Below, in pieces: positions 36,163-47,880 of a stretch of DNA of 64,000 bases. Under the pieces are notes generated by a model, which had not been told where the DNA came from, searched no databases, and saw only the letters and a list, made by a program, of their open reading frames with translations. Source of the stretch: Paramarasmius palmivorus. Taxonomy: Eukaryota; Basidiomycota; Agaricomycetes; Agaricales; Marasmiaceae. How positions within the stretch are numbered: position 1 is the stretch's first letter; each line of letters opens with the position of its first letter. Made by a program: the position numbers and the translations under genes. Where the stretch lies: the NCBI GenBank assembly GCA_037176845.1, contig JAYKXP010000077.1, positions 124,001 through 188,000 of the forward strand, given 5' to 3'.

Positions 36163-36420
36163 TGTTATGACTAACGACTCTACGTCAAAAGCCAAGTTTG
36201 GGTTTGGATTGTTGTGTAAGAGAGGCTCAGAGTCACACGGAGTTAGTGACGAGAGTTCGAGAGCGGATAGATATTCGAGAGCAATCTGGGGAGCTCAACC
36301 ACCTATCGTACAGTATATATACACTCTGCCGAATTGAAAGCTGTGCTGATTAGAGAACTTGCGCAGCTGCAAGTTTTCATGCCCGGAAGATGCTGCTAGA
36401 AGTTTCCATCCGCAACAACA
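36163..36420 (-). repeat. Candidate LTR of gag copy 1
   Basis: The 258-bp block begins TGTTATGAC and ends CGCAACAACA on the plus strand (TG...CA with TGTT/AACA ends). It contains GTATATATAC (about 36313) in the right place to drive minus-strand transcription into gag. It is conserved as a unit at 53975-54237 and 58668-58923, each time just upstream of gag. No second LTR and no clear tRNA primer-binding site were found. Confidence 0.6.
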
Positions 36421-36689
36421 CGCAGCAGCCTGGAAGCAGGTCACCCGGACGCTTATTCGGCTAATTCCGAAAAGCGGTACTGCAAAAATGCTCTATTGGT
36501 GCATCAAAGTATCCAGGTGTAAAGCATGAGGCAGAGAAGACATGCCTGCACAGCGAAGAGATCATGAAGTAACAATGAGCAAAATGGCTGGCAGTCGCAT
36601 GATCACTTTTTATCAAGATTACGCTAGGGTTAGAGCCGTCCCCTTATTTCTCGAACGCTCATGATCTCCCATAAGTCCAATCCAAGCTT

Positions 36690-37329
36690 GGGCATTGGTA
36701 AATTTGAGTCAAGTCGCCCAAGTCAATGACTTAGGCGGATTCGAGTCAAGTTTGAGTCAAGTTCAAGTACATTTGAGTAACGTCAAGTAGGTTCTATCTC
36801 CATCTAAAGTCAGATAGCCTGAGTCAAGTTCGAGTCAAGTTCGAGTCAATTGCAAGGGGTCAAGTTCCAACTCAAGTCAAGTTCAAGTCATGTTGAATAT
36901 TCGCTAAATATGTCTATCTATGACTCAGAAAGTATGTCTGCTACTCCGGTAACCTTATATGACCAAGCTTAATGGTGCAGTCTTGTTTTTCATGAAAGTC
37001 AGTCCATTTTGTAAACGGGGGAAAGTAGGAACTGGTGTTGAGATTTTACACGGAAAGTTGCGTTCAGGACATAAAACACACGTTGAATAGATGGTGAAAA
37101 TATTTCAGTCAGGCGGGATACTGGCAGGCAAGGTAAAAAATCTGCTTGGTGGACCATATGCTCGGCAACGACGCGAGTGTGGTGCAGGGAACGCTCCGCC
37201 AAGCTTCGGAACGTTAGAGATTAGTCATTGACAACAGTAGCACACTTGAGTACATTTGAGTACAATTCGAGTCAGTAAGTAGACCTGAGTAGACCTTGAC
37301 TTGACCTTGACTTGAATTTACCGTGACCC
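36690..37329. mobile_element. 640-bp inverted-repeat element related to the 59-61 kb transposon
   Basis: The left end GGGCATTGGTAAATTTGAG and the right end (reverse complement GGGTCACGGTAAATTCAAG) match each other and the ends of the 2.07-kb element at 59082. Inside each end are many degenerate GAGTCAAGT/AAGTCAAG units (36700-36885 and 37240-37315). Flanking 9-mers do not match, so the target duplication is lost or the element was rearranged. The sister segment at 54470 lacks it entirely. It codes for nothing recognisable. Confidence 0.7.
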
Positions 37330-37455
37330 TCTGTTGTCCATCATAAACCATCGTTATATTCTTGCGCTTGTAATAAATAATCAGTAGCTCATTGGTCAAG
37401 TTACAGAAGCCGTGTACCTATATCCTCGGTTCTGTTTATCAACCCCCGATCTAAA

Positions 37456-37830
37456 TCATGATGCATGATCATCCGGCGGTGTTGTCTTCCTACTGCCCCG
37501 CTTCCAAATCAGTACAAGTATCGACATCTTTCTCTTGACCACTTGGGATTGACTCTTGCTTCTTTCTCCGTGGTAAATCAGATTCCAAATTCCTATCTGG
37601 GTACGGTGAATTGTGTTCCAATGAAGCAGTGCAGGATCATCAGGGCGACTACTACCCCAGCAACTGGATCGACGATGTTTGATTGCCGTACATACGGCCG
37701 CAAGGTGTGCTGCATTGTACACCACAAAGTTGATACATTGCTGATCGTTCTGAATCAAAGCCCAGCCGAACTCAGTGATTGATGGGAAGAAATGCCCTAC
37801 GCACGTACGACTCCACTCCCTCTCCGACAC
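37456..37830 (-). pseudogene. Family 3 transmembrane relic, copy 1
   Basis: On the minus strand near 37690-37600 one frame reads VDPVAGVVVALMILHCFIG followed by TQFTVPR and a stop. The same helix occurs at 54426-54620 (GRIVDPVAGVVARMILRCFI), 61430-61500 (RIVDPVTGVLALMILGCITL) and, more decayed, 46400-46450. These resemble the helix of the relic at 5386-5960 (RIVGPVVGVFMLI). No intact coding exon surrounds it. Confidence 0.5.
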
Positions 37831-38608
37831 GTCTTCTCAACATAACCTCGAGAATCCGGAATACGACCCCACCTTCCACAATCGCCCATTCATCTTTCTA
37901 AAAGTGATCATCGTTTCAGAGTAATGGGGAACGGGTTTCTAGTAGCTTTGGAAAAGTACGCATAAGCTTTCTGAATCCTAGTTAGCGCCGAGACCCCGCT
38001 TATGACATCCCACAATATCCTCTTGATTACATTCGATATCTTGGATTCACTCATCTCTGTACCTCCGTTGCAACTTCTCACTACCAGAACCGAACTGCTC
38101 ACACTCTTGCTCTTACGTTCGTGTTGCCAGTTCATTCACTTTGTAATCAATTCCACATACCGATCATTTCGCAGCATAAGCTTCTCATCCCATCATCCTG
38201 CTTCTCTTTCTCTTTCCACTCCATCCTGTTGTCCTTACCCTACTCACATGGTGCCCAGTACTTTGGACGTGCAATAGTTGGGTGTATTATGGAGCGTAGT
38301 TAGTTAGGCATTTTGTGGATGTTGTGTGCGACAGTTCATTATGATCCGTTCCCACATTTTGCGATTAAAGTGGTTGTTTGTATACACAAACTTATATCAA
38401 ACACGCTGTGAGCCAATGGAAAGCAGAACAGGTCAAGTTCAGGGAGATAAGACGGGCGTTTACAAGAGACAGCAGCATGCGAGAGAGAAGATGAACTTCT
38501 TGAAGCACTGATGACATCTATCCAACTTCCCGAACATTGATGATCTCTCTCGTATCTATCGGTTCAGATGATCTCAATCCGGAAAGCATTGCAAGCTTTG
38601 GGTGCGAG
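37831..38608. other. Upstream region of the polytopic gene I
   Basis: There is no gene. The stretch is nearly collinear with 54700-55495 (GGCGCCGAGACCCCGCTTATGACATC at about 37985 and 54890, then pyrimidine-rich text and AGAGACAGCAGCATGCGAGAG). It is probably the upstream region that was duplicated together with the start of the gene. Confidence 0.55.
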
Positions 38609-38616
38609 TATAAAAA
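38609..38616 (+). promoter_or_regulatory. TATA box of gene I
   Basis: GAGTATAAAAACAAC lies 69 bp before the ATG. The block GCTTTGGGTGCGAGTATAAAA is conserved before the truncated gene J (55496-55502) and, as AAGAATATAAAATC, before gene K (62577-62583). Confidence 0.75.
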
Positions 38617-38677
38617 CAACGCTACAACTCGGGTGCACCACTTTTCCCTGTCTCCTGCTGTCGGAAGTCCTTGCAAA

Positions 38678-40676
38678 ATGGGACTTTTAGCTTTTCCCTT
38701 GGGTTCAACACTCGCATTTGTTGTGTTCTACGGTATGATCAGAGTGGCTCCGACGATTATGTTACTCAATGCCTTCTCCTAGCTTGCTACGTGGGGCTTT
38801 CTGCGGCTCGCTCGAGCCATCTCGTCATGGGTAAAAAGGACAAACGACGTACACATGTACCGCTGCTTGTCCTTTTACTTATAATCATAACGGTCGGGCT
38901 TGTGTTGCGCTTTGTTATCCTATTCATGCTGGATAGGCATCGGGAGTTGACATACAGCAGCCGTATCATCCGAAGGCTCTTCTCGGGCTTAATGTTTGTA
39001 CGTAATCCACTGACATATTCTCTGGTTGAACTAAGAATGCTAACTTATGACTAGACATTTGGGCTCTTTTATGGTATGGTTCAGCAATGTGTAGCAGGCC
39101 CTTGATGAGTAATTCTCTTAGGTTCATATACATCACTTTTTGCTCAATATATCTACATCTCAAACAAGCCTTGGAACCAGAAGATCATATTTCCCTCATT
39201 TGTTCTAATCGCGGCGACAAGCACTGTCATTGTTCACTTTGTGGAGATGAGAATGCTAGCTCCAAGTCCAGCCGCAAATTTCCCTTTAATCCAGGGTTTG
39301 GCATTTGTACGTGTTAACCCGGCGTTTTGAGGCTATTGATTATTGGAATCTAATGTTCATCTTAACAGGAAGTGGGGACACTATATGGTATGGCTTGCAG
39401 GTACCAGCAGCAACATCTCATTAACTCGATCAGGCATATCTGCAGTACTTTTTGGACAATCCATACATGTCCAGATCAAGCGCGGAAAAGATAATCGGGA
39501 ACATGTCTTTCTTCTGTCGTTTATCTTTTTGCCGGTCACATCCACGACTGTTGGTATACATCTGATAGAGGCCTTGCAAAAGAGATCTAATGTGTAAGTG
39601 AAATTCCTTCAGATAAAGTCTTTCATTTAGCCTTTAGCCAGGTACCCCATTATCCGAATGATCTTATTCTTCCTTGCTAAGTAAGAGACTTCTAATCATG
39701 GTCTTTGATTTGAAATAACCGCAAACAGCGCGACTGCTGATTGGATAATGGTGAGGTGTCCAGTCACCCATCATATGTATTGCTGACGGCACTGTGGACA
39801 GGTATGGCGATGTTATATTGTATGGGGAAAAAGAAAATGGACCATGATTTTGCCGGGATGCTTGTGCTTGATAAATCATGGTTGGGGCTTAATTTGCTTG
39901 GTGGACGCTGAAGTAACTTATCGTCTACAGTGATTGCATTATTTGTGATCATCCGCTACCGTGGTGGCTTTGAGTTTCTCGGTGAGGGATTGGCTGGAGA
40001 TGTGTCACTTTACTCCCTGGAGGATCAGAAAAATTGGTTGTTGTCTAACTATGTCACGTGTGGCCTATACTGGAGCACGGCATTTACCAATGCATTCGTG
40101 ACAAGTATGATAGGTGAGTTGGAAATCTACTTTCCAGTTGGCATACTTATAAGTTTCAGCTGGACGTGTGTTTTACATCTCACATAAAGCAAGAGCATTT
40201 TTGGGACTGCAAAGCAAGAGAATGTATCGTCTTGTTATTGCTATTACGTGCGTTCATATTGCTATAAGCACAACCATCTAATAACCCTTATAAAGCCTCG
40301 AGTCGGGGATGATATATTCCATCACACTCGTCATATTCGCCACATTGTCAGCAAGTATAATCAGCAATGCCACTGACTTTGACAAGGTGATAGTTGTGGC
40401 CTCCATTGTTCAGAACGCTGTAATTTATGTATTGGTAAGTGACAAACCAGACTTTGATGCCAACTATGTAATTTATCAACACTCGACACTACCCAAAAGG
40501 GCATCTCACAGACTCTAATCGTTGTGCGTATAGCGTTGGGGCTTAGCCATTCCAGCGTAGACGAAGCGGTAACAACTATGCGTGCTGCTGAGAAGTCCAG
40601 GTCTACGGCCACGGGAACCGTGAGGACAGTGCTTGATATATCCCCGGACAACAAACCAAGGACTGGAGACGCGTAG
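38678..40676 (+). CDS. Polytopic membrane protein gene I, 13 exons, with triplicated N-terminal hairpin
   Basis: Exons join(38678..38732,38783..38997,39055..39073,39122..39306,39369..39387,39434..39593,39642..39680,39729..39750,39802..39880,39931..40113,40160..40247,40296..40434,40500..40676), 459 aa, every phase consistent. The C-terminal part has the marks of a large Agaricomycete seven-helix family: TADWIMVWRCYIVWG, then MILPGCLCLI, then AGRVFYISHKAR, then ITLESGMIYSITLVIFA, then GISQTLIVVRIALG, and a short polar tail. Before it lie three units of ~75 aa, each starting at a (L/F/V)FY(G/A) or LYG motif at an exon boundary and ending in a second helix; two of these begins are encoded by 19-nt micro-exons. 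About 11 helices are predicted by eye instead of seven. Ligand and function unknown; receptor- or transporter-like. Confidence 0.85.
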
Positions 40677-40679
40677 ACT

Positions 40680-40860
40680 CGACTTGCAGGTTATTTCTGC
40701 GGGATGTGGTAGCTTTGGAGAAGGTTGGCGACAGAGAATGGATACGCCTCGAGTTATGTATATAGGTTACATTTCTTGACTTTGATGTATCGGTTGATCG
40801 GGGTCAAGCCAGGCCGTGTTCGCGCGTTAGTGGCATGTTATTATGCCTAGAAAAATAGGC
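40680..40860 (-). promoter_or_regulatory. Orphan family 2 promoter block
   Basis: The minus strand contains CGGCCTGGCTTGACCCCGATC, CAACCGATACATCAAAGTC and TATATACATAACTCG, followed by ATTCTCTGTCGCCAACCTTCTC and CATCCCGCAGAAATAACC. It is collinear with the promoter and 5' leader of gene H (50634-50500). No family 2 coding exon follows; the sequence runs into the 3' end of gene I. A breakpoint or decayed gene start. Confidence 0.55.
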
Positions 40861-43100
40861 TATTTTCTCTCCACGAGTTCATTTAGCCGTAAACTTTTCA
40901 TGTCCTTGCTTCCCATGTCACCAATATCCGTTCACACCGACGTAAAATTGACTCAAAAACGGATCAATTTGATTATTTATAGGTCATAGGAGCACTACCT
41001 CCGTTTCACACCCTCGAGATGATCATGATCCTCAAGATGCCTCAAGATGCCTCAATCTCCGTATTCTAACATGGTATCATGGCTACACGACCATCGCCCA
41101 CCGTCAGAATACCCATATCATCGAGCAATATCGGTGTTAGAGTGGCACGGCGGTGCCTCATGGGTCTTTGTGCAAAAGAGAGCCTGTAAAAAATAGATTG
41201 TCAGGTTCTTTCGGCTGTATTTGGTTACCAAATATGGACATTCTACGATATTTGCTGCAGAAAAATCGTAGACAAGTACGACAACCTATTCCTCGCGAGA
41301 TTTTTGTTCACCAAAGATACATGAGGCACCGCAGTGTGGTGGAACTGGTCTACCACTCCAGCTCGGCCCGAGCCACGTGACCGCCTCCGTAGATAGGCCC
41401 GATGTATCGTGCCGTTTCCTCATCATATAATAATACCACCACCTTTGGTGATAGCTAGCGGCCTCAGGGCACCGCCATAGCTCCCTCGGCCATCTCCAGT
41501 ACCCTGCAACGGTACAGTAGTAAAATTCATTGCCTGATGCCGTTGGAATGCCGGCTCCAATTGCCGTAATTAGCCTCTGTCTCTGGCCTGCCGCATGTCC
41601 CATCCATCATTTATCTCTTTCACTTTCATTCATCTATTTTCGTTCACATCTTCCCTCGGGTTATGGATGCTGGTGGTTAGGGCTGATGCTCTATATTATT
41701 TTGGCTTCGCATGGGAAACTGTATTATTTTGCGCTGCATCCCTGAATCACCGACCAAGACTGTTAAGGCGGGGCGGGTGTAGTCATCTACGATGCACCCA
41801 CAGAGGGTAAGCTTACATCTCGCATACCTACCGCTCAATACCTTGATCCATTTTATGGATCTCTTACGGTTTGGCTCGTCGAGAATGTTGATTAAAGGTC
41901 ATTACACCTTAGTCCACGTAGACAGAGGGGAACATCATATTGTAGATATCGTAGACATTACAATGAAGACCAAACTGAGATCTTCGGCAGATTTACATAT
42001 GAAGACTCTCTGGTTGTCACTCTGATGAGACGTCGGATCACCCCGCATTTCAACTTGGCTAGTGATACTTATAGCGTAATCCTTTTGCTAACAGTGCGCA
42101 GCATCTCAACTGCGAGGGTACGGACAAGCTACGGCCAAAGTGGGATTGATTAGGCACGGGTTTCATCATATTTAGCAGGCACAGTAGGCTGCACATGCTA
42201 TGGAAGACGGGCAATCATGGTTTGATCTAAGATTCGTTTGGTATCGAACTCTTGGCCATGTATACTCGAGAAAGGACGCGTTGAGTGTATTTGCGAGTGA
42301 AATTCCTGTTTTAATACCCGCATCTGCCAACTGTCTGTTCGGATTGTCAAGCTGAAAACGACAAGATTCGAGTTCAACAAGTGATGAATCTATCGAGCAA
42401 GAAATCTTTGAGGTGTTTTGGGTGGCTTTAGGAAATTGGCTCGCTTTGGAACAGGTTAGTCCAGATACAGAGATATAGGAGCTTCATCGTTGAACTCGTT
42501 TGTGGAGTACCTACGATGCTCTGGATACTCAGATCGCTCGGGAGAACGTCCTGATAATTCATCGAAGTTTCAGTGGAGACTGTGAATGCTTTCGCCAGGT
42601 GACGCAATGGGACGTTACGGATGGTGAATTGGAGGTAAGTGATGGGACATGATCATGAGCGAATCAAGTAACGAGCAATCATTGACATTACTTTCTTCAT
42701 GCGGTAGACTAAAAGGTCACTAGCTGGTTTTCGTCGTCGCACCAGAGCAGACTGAAAATCATCGGCGACATTACTCCCGTCATGACATGCGACTCTGTCG
42801 AATTACTGAGATGCGTTTGACTGGGTTCTGCAAGACAAGTCGTTAACGGGACAAATTTCATGTCACAAAATACAGAGATATAAACTATGATGCAGAGCTA
42901 CGATGAGACATTTGTGAGACATACATACATTGCCGTAGTATGAGCTTCACTAGATCATTCAAGTTGGACTTGATAGTTCATTTGATTTCTTGAGTCTGAA
43001 ATATTGGTCCTGTAACTTCGATATCGCGTCAGAAGTAAGGAGAGCTGGACTAATATATCACGGTCTTGTATCATCCCTCGCTGATAGAACCATTCATTAT
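40861..43100. other. Gene-poor stretch with a dispersed inverted repeat
   Basis: No gene was resolved. 41370-41500 is the inverted partner of 30510-30650. 42100-42260 (GCACGGGTTTCATCATATTTAGCAGGCACA) resembles 60930-61040 inside the large transposon (GGGTTTCATTGTATCTAGTAGGCACA), so it may be a transposon fragment. The rest shows nothing recognisable. Confidence 0.4.
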
Positions 43101-44470
43101 GTCATGGGCGTTTCGGAAGTCGCGTAACCCTAACCCAAGCCAATAGCAAACGAATTGAATTGGTCATCCGGGCAGGCTTTCTTCTTGACTCCCATCATCT
43201 CTTGCTGTACCATCTCCATATCCATCGATGACTAGTTGCAGGCATACGAGAAGTATTATAGGGCTATTTGGGTGGAATAGGACGCTAGGATGAATAGTGA
43301 GTGAATTCGACAGTGTTTTTTGAATGATCTGATTACATCTCCGTAGATCGATAACGCAATTCGATACAGAAACCGAGGATTCAGGGGGCCGTAGCTGCGG
43401 GTGCAAACATGCATGCTGTCGATGTTCATTGTGGGGAGGGGCGTGTGCCATACTCGACGTCAGGGAACTCGAGAGGTGCGTATCTCTCCATTCTATTACA
43501 CACTGTCTACTTTGCTCATTGTCATAGCGTCCTGGTACCTTCTGGCCGACTAAGACGGAGAAGTCTATTCAAACGCGCTGGGTAGATTGTCGAGTCGTTT
43601 GGAACAACCGTAGAAGTTTCACCCTTCGTCAGTATCTCGCCTCTTGCTTCCCCACTTTCAAGTCGCACCCCAATCTAGACACGATAGCAACCACCGCGCG
43701 CACCCCACAAAACTCGCTCGCTGTGGAGTCGTACGCCATACCTCAGAACTCCAGCTCGCACCGTCACCTGTTTGTTCTCTCGAATCAAAATGCACCTCTT
43801 CTCAAACGCTTTCCGTCGAGGTGGCCCCATCTTCCTTCAGGTTGGAAAGTGGGAATTGGTTGTCGCAACCCTTGACGATAACTTCTCTTCCGAAGCAACT
43901 CCTCCGTCTACCTCCCGCCGTTATATTAACATGTCTCCCCCGCTCAGCCGCCCGACCCTTCCATTTACAAAAGTGGAGAGTACAGATGATGCTCCTACCT
44001 TCCATCCTTCGTCGTACTGACAAGGATGCACCCAACCTACCCCATTTACATTTGTGGTTTGGTTCCGCTGGGTATCGCTCTTTTGTCTTTCACTTTCCTT
44101 CTCGTTTCATTCTGGATACAGGTGCCCCACGTTCTTCGGGTGTACACCCTGCTTGCTCCTTGTGGGGTTAGACATTACCCTTCCCCTCCTCTTCTTTCCC
44201 TCGTCACACACGTCTGCATGTGTTATTGGGACACGATTTTGCTCTCGAGGAGCCAGTATTCGTCATACTTCGGAATTCGTTCACTCGTTTTCTGTTTTGT
44301 ACTGTTCTCGATCAACACTCCTCGCAGTGCGGTGCTCGTTGACAACGTGTATTACAGATAGCGATAGTACATTGGAATATCATCCCGTTCCTTACATTTC
44401 CTTTCGCGTGATTTCGGACCGTAGGGTAATTATAGGTATAGAGGTAAGGGAGGTATATAGGTGACCATTG
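43101..44470 (+). repeat. Dispersed module R1, long copy without gag
   Basis: It starts near GCGTAACCCTAACCCAAGCC (about 43123) and keeps the signposts ATGACTAGTTGCAGGC, ATTACATCTCCGTAGATCGATAACGC and, after 43600, the pyrimidine-rich half and TAGGGTAATTATAGGT (about 44420). It ends before the point where the other long copies join gag. Confidence 0.6.
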
Positions 44471-45880
44471 TCGGCCGCGGGACATATTGATGCAACGCTT
44501 TCTTGTGAGCAAGCATCCGAGCCCCAGTCCGCCTTGCCTCTTACTGTCTAGGTGTTCTTTTATTGAACGGACTACTCATGAAGGCAACTTGGAGTGCCTA
44601 CTCGTACCTCCTTGCTCGACATTTTTCTGTCCTACAGAACGCTGGGAACATCACACGCTTGCAGGAAAGGGTTCTGGGTAAGTACATCTCCTGTTCCTCA
44701 TACTAATACCCACGACCTTTTACATCGAAGCATGCGTAGTTCGATATCTTCGATTATTGTCCTATGGAACGTTGATGGGAAGATATCAACGGGTAAATTA
44801 ATTGTTCTATCATTTGCTGCCGATGAAAAACCAGCTCGATCTTAGCGCGGGAAGAATTATGAGATAACGATGCCGATTCGGTGGTATAGGGTGTGTACAG
44901 AGGAAAGGTTGAGTCGACTCTCGACATTGGGGGTGGAAAGGTGCTCTGTCTGAGCGCTCATCTTTGATAATATCCAGAAAAACCCACATCCAAATACTAA
45001 GAACGTTGTTCTGGGGTCCCTGAACTGTCAATCTCTTCGCAACATTTTCCAACATCGTCCATTCCGCATCTTCGTCACAGCTATGCGTTTACTGGGCCTC
45101 TGTCTTGCTGAGGCGGTTCTCCAGAGAGTGGGTGTTCATAAACGCATGTCCATTCCGCGATTCTGACAGCATCTCCCGAAGTTCGACCGCGACAGTGGAA
45201 ACTGTGACAAGCGTGAAGAGAAACGAGAGTAGGATGATATTCAATCGTTCATTTTGCCTGTTGCGCTTAGCCGGAATGTAGACGCATTGACCAAAAGGGA
45301 TTGTGAATATACCTGAACACCGTCGTCAACGTTGATTTGCACCAGCGTAGAGATTAATTTGGGTTTGGATTGGGATTTGGGAAGGTGAGCGCCCAATTTC
45401 CTTTCCATAATACGATGAAATTAACCTAACATGGAACTAACTCCGCTCGGATAGCCCCGTATCCCCCAGTATCGATACTAGTCTGGGTAAAGTCCAATGG
45501 GCAAGTTGTAGGGCCCTGTAGAGCACATCGACGGATTCCATCTCATACGTTTGTTTGCGCACCTGCCATCTTTCCTATACGTGAAGCTGCACAATCCCGT
45601 ATACATACACAACGCCTGGCCTGCTTGCACTCGGCAATGATAGGATGACGCGATCCGCTGATAGCTGGAAGCCTGGAAGTCTGGAAGTTATCAAGTACTC
45701 TTTCTGGTAGAAGGCTATGATTCTCTCCTTTTCTCCTTCATGGTCACCTCGTGCCGTATTTCCCTCGCTGAGAACGAGGTATACGAATTTACGGTAATAT
45801 CGAGTTGTGATAGAATCCCATTCATCGTGGTTCTATTTCCGGGCGTATAGCTCATATTAAAGCTCCCTGCACTGCATCGA
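44471..45880. other. Intergenic, nothing recognised
   Basis: Only short overlapping open frames occur. GGTTTGGATTGGGATTTGGG (about 45363) is a G/T-rich tract. I see no gene, repeat family or promoter block here. Confidence 0.3.
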
Positions 45881-46120
45881 TCAACGGAGTTTATTGCCGT
45901 TTTGATGAGAAGGGATGGGAAACACTTCGGTACCGTGTACAGTGCCTATCCTAACAGTCCCTTCTCCTCGCGCTTCCCCTTCGACTTCGACTATTTCATG
46001 GCACACGGCGAGTGGTCTCCAAACGCTATCAGTATCGACACGAAGGAGTGTCTGCCTTTGTGGATTGGATATCAGCCCATACGATACTTTGGTCACGGTC
46101 AACATCAGGGACAGTCCCAA
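45881..46120 (-). pseudogene. Tail fragment of a family 2 gene
   Basis: The minus strand reads QRQTLLRVDTDSVWRPLAV, then HEIVEVEGEARGEGTVRI, which aligns with RQTFIRIHDDSGWRPPAMTNEIVAVEEEAEGDGAI of the intact genes. The PPNYDDVI end is replaced by HGTEVFPI, and no transmembrane exon is attached upstream. A decayed 3' fragment. Confidence 0.65.
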
Positions 46121-46199
46121 ATATCACAAGAGTTGAGCTGTAGGACCATGTACTCTTTTGAACAATTAGGGGGTAATCTCAAGGATATCTTCTGGCACT

Positions 46200-46640
46200 T
46201 CTCTAGCGAGCCAAAACATCGAGTAGCTTGTAACACGATACCTGAACACGGTCAAAATAGCATCTCAGTAACAGATCGACCAATTCAAGCAGGGAACATC
46301 CATGTATCAGCGGGTTTGTCTTCCGATAGTGAGACTCAATTTAGTCTCACATCTACCGAGACAACTTCACCCAACGGCTCAACACCGCATTTAGTAAATA
46401 AACTCGGACATCATCGGTCCAGTTGCCAGTGTACTCTCTTTGATGGTCTTGATTCTTGTTGGGGGTAACACTCCCAGCCAGCCGTGGAAGGCACGCACAT
46501 CCAGAACACACTTCACCGTAAACAGATAGCCTCTGGGAATCTGATGTACCACGGAGAAAGTAAGAGTCAATGCCAAGTGGTCTTGGAGTGGTCAGGAGGA
46601 AGATGTTGATATCTGCAGTGATTTTGATGCATCACAGCTG
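46200..46640 (+). pseudogene. Family 3 transmembrane relic, copy 3
   Basis: The sequence is collinear with 61320-61620: CGGGTTTGTCTTCCGA, then ACTTCACCCAACGGCTCAACACC, then ATCATCGGTCCAGTTGCC and AAGTAAGAGTCAATGCCAAG. Its helix frame (IGPVASVLSLMVLILVGG) is out of phase with the Thr-rich stretch before it (FSLTSTETTSPNGSTPH). Not functional as read. Confidence 0.5.
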
Positions 46641-47880
46641 CCTGAAGTAGGAAGAGAACACTGCCGTATTATGTATCTTGATGATGGTGGTCGGAGATCG
46701 TCTCCGGGAGTACCTCGTATGTGAAGCAAAGGTTCGGATATGAACTGATGTGATTGTGTTGCCACCTTGTTACCATCCGTACTAGTTTATACCTGGGTTG
46801 ATGAACAATACCCAGATGTACGTACCAGGCTTCTGTAACTCGACTGATAAGCTATGCGTCGACTATCTACACCGCTGGGCTGTCACGGTAGTGGTCTCGG
46901 AGGCGCCTCGCATCGGACCTTGAGTCTATACTGTAGCGTCGTGAGTTGATAAGAGGGGTGAGATAACTGATCTCGGCGAGTTCGAGTCACGAGCTCACGA
47001 CGCATCAGGTCCTTGTTGGACCTTGGGAGAGAGTGAGATATTGACATTATCGGCGTTCAATCGTTCAAGCTCAAGTCTCAAGACAGGGGGACAACCTTAA
47101 CGTAATCTCGATTGAAAAAGAAATGTTACGCGACTTCCTCTTTTTCCATCAACTTCGACAACGATATCAGCTCCATTTCGCTGGATGGCTCAGGATGAAC
47201 GAACGGCGTACTCACTTGGTGCATTACACTCAAATATCCTAGTATTCTCGCTTTCTGACCTTGTGTACGGCATCGATTGAACATCAAATCACCAAGGTGA
47301 TGTTACTTCCAGACAAATTCGGTGGATCGACTTGTCGAATTCCCCATAAAAGCTGCTATCGGGAATGATGAGTGGTTCGAGATCTGGATAGCACAGTTGC
47401 ATATCTCCATGTCGACTTCCGCATCTTCGGAATCCATGAACTCGTTCGCATGCTGCGGTCTCTTCACCTAAAAGAACAACGAAGTTCTGGATCTTGTAAT
47501 CACTCCTAACACCGGGGGCATCTACCAGGTCACCTACAGTGTAGGCGATGCGGTGTCGCCCTCAATGGAATAGCAAGAGACAAAGAGGCCTCAGTACCCC
47601 GGGTGCTATCAGATGTTATCCGCCCTTTGTTCCCTTTGTTCAACTGTCCTGGCTGTCTAAGATACGGGAAGGAAGCGACTCTGCAACGCCTAGAGTGTAG
47701 GTGACCAAGAGATTGCCCGCGGTGTAAGGTGCATGATCTGCCAACTTGGGCTATGTACATATACGAGAGATGTGAACGTCCGTCTTGTTGCCCTGAGTTG
47801 CATCTGATCCGCCCCCGGTGATACCTTTGATTTGCAGTTTGCGTACCTAGGTGTTCGACTTGGATCTTGCTCTATGGTAG
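46641..47880. other. Intergenic, nothing recognised
   Basis: Open frames stay under about 80 codons and show no family resemblance. I see no transposon ends or R1/R2 signposts here. Confidence 0.3.

Noticed and set aside
36690..36900. GAGTCAAGT cluster considered as a CRISPR-like array or minisatellite
   Set aside because: Unit length and spacing are irregular, there are no unique spacers, and the clusters sit just inside transposon inverted ends.
38671..39054. Unspliced 127-codon frame starting before the ATG of gene I
   Set aside because: It combines a wrong frame of exon 1 with exon 2. Removing intron 38733-38782 joins the true ATG to exon 2 in phase.
40361..40654. 97-codon minus-strand frame that looks protein-like
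   Set aside because: It lies antisense to the last two exons of gene I, whose plus-strand reading gives the conserved LESGMIYSI and GISQTLIVVRIALG motifs.
47370..47400. GGTTCGAGATC as a tRNA T-arm
   Set aside because: No matching acceptor stem, D-arm or anticodon arm could be folded around it. No tRNA gene was found in the window.
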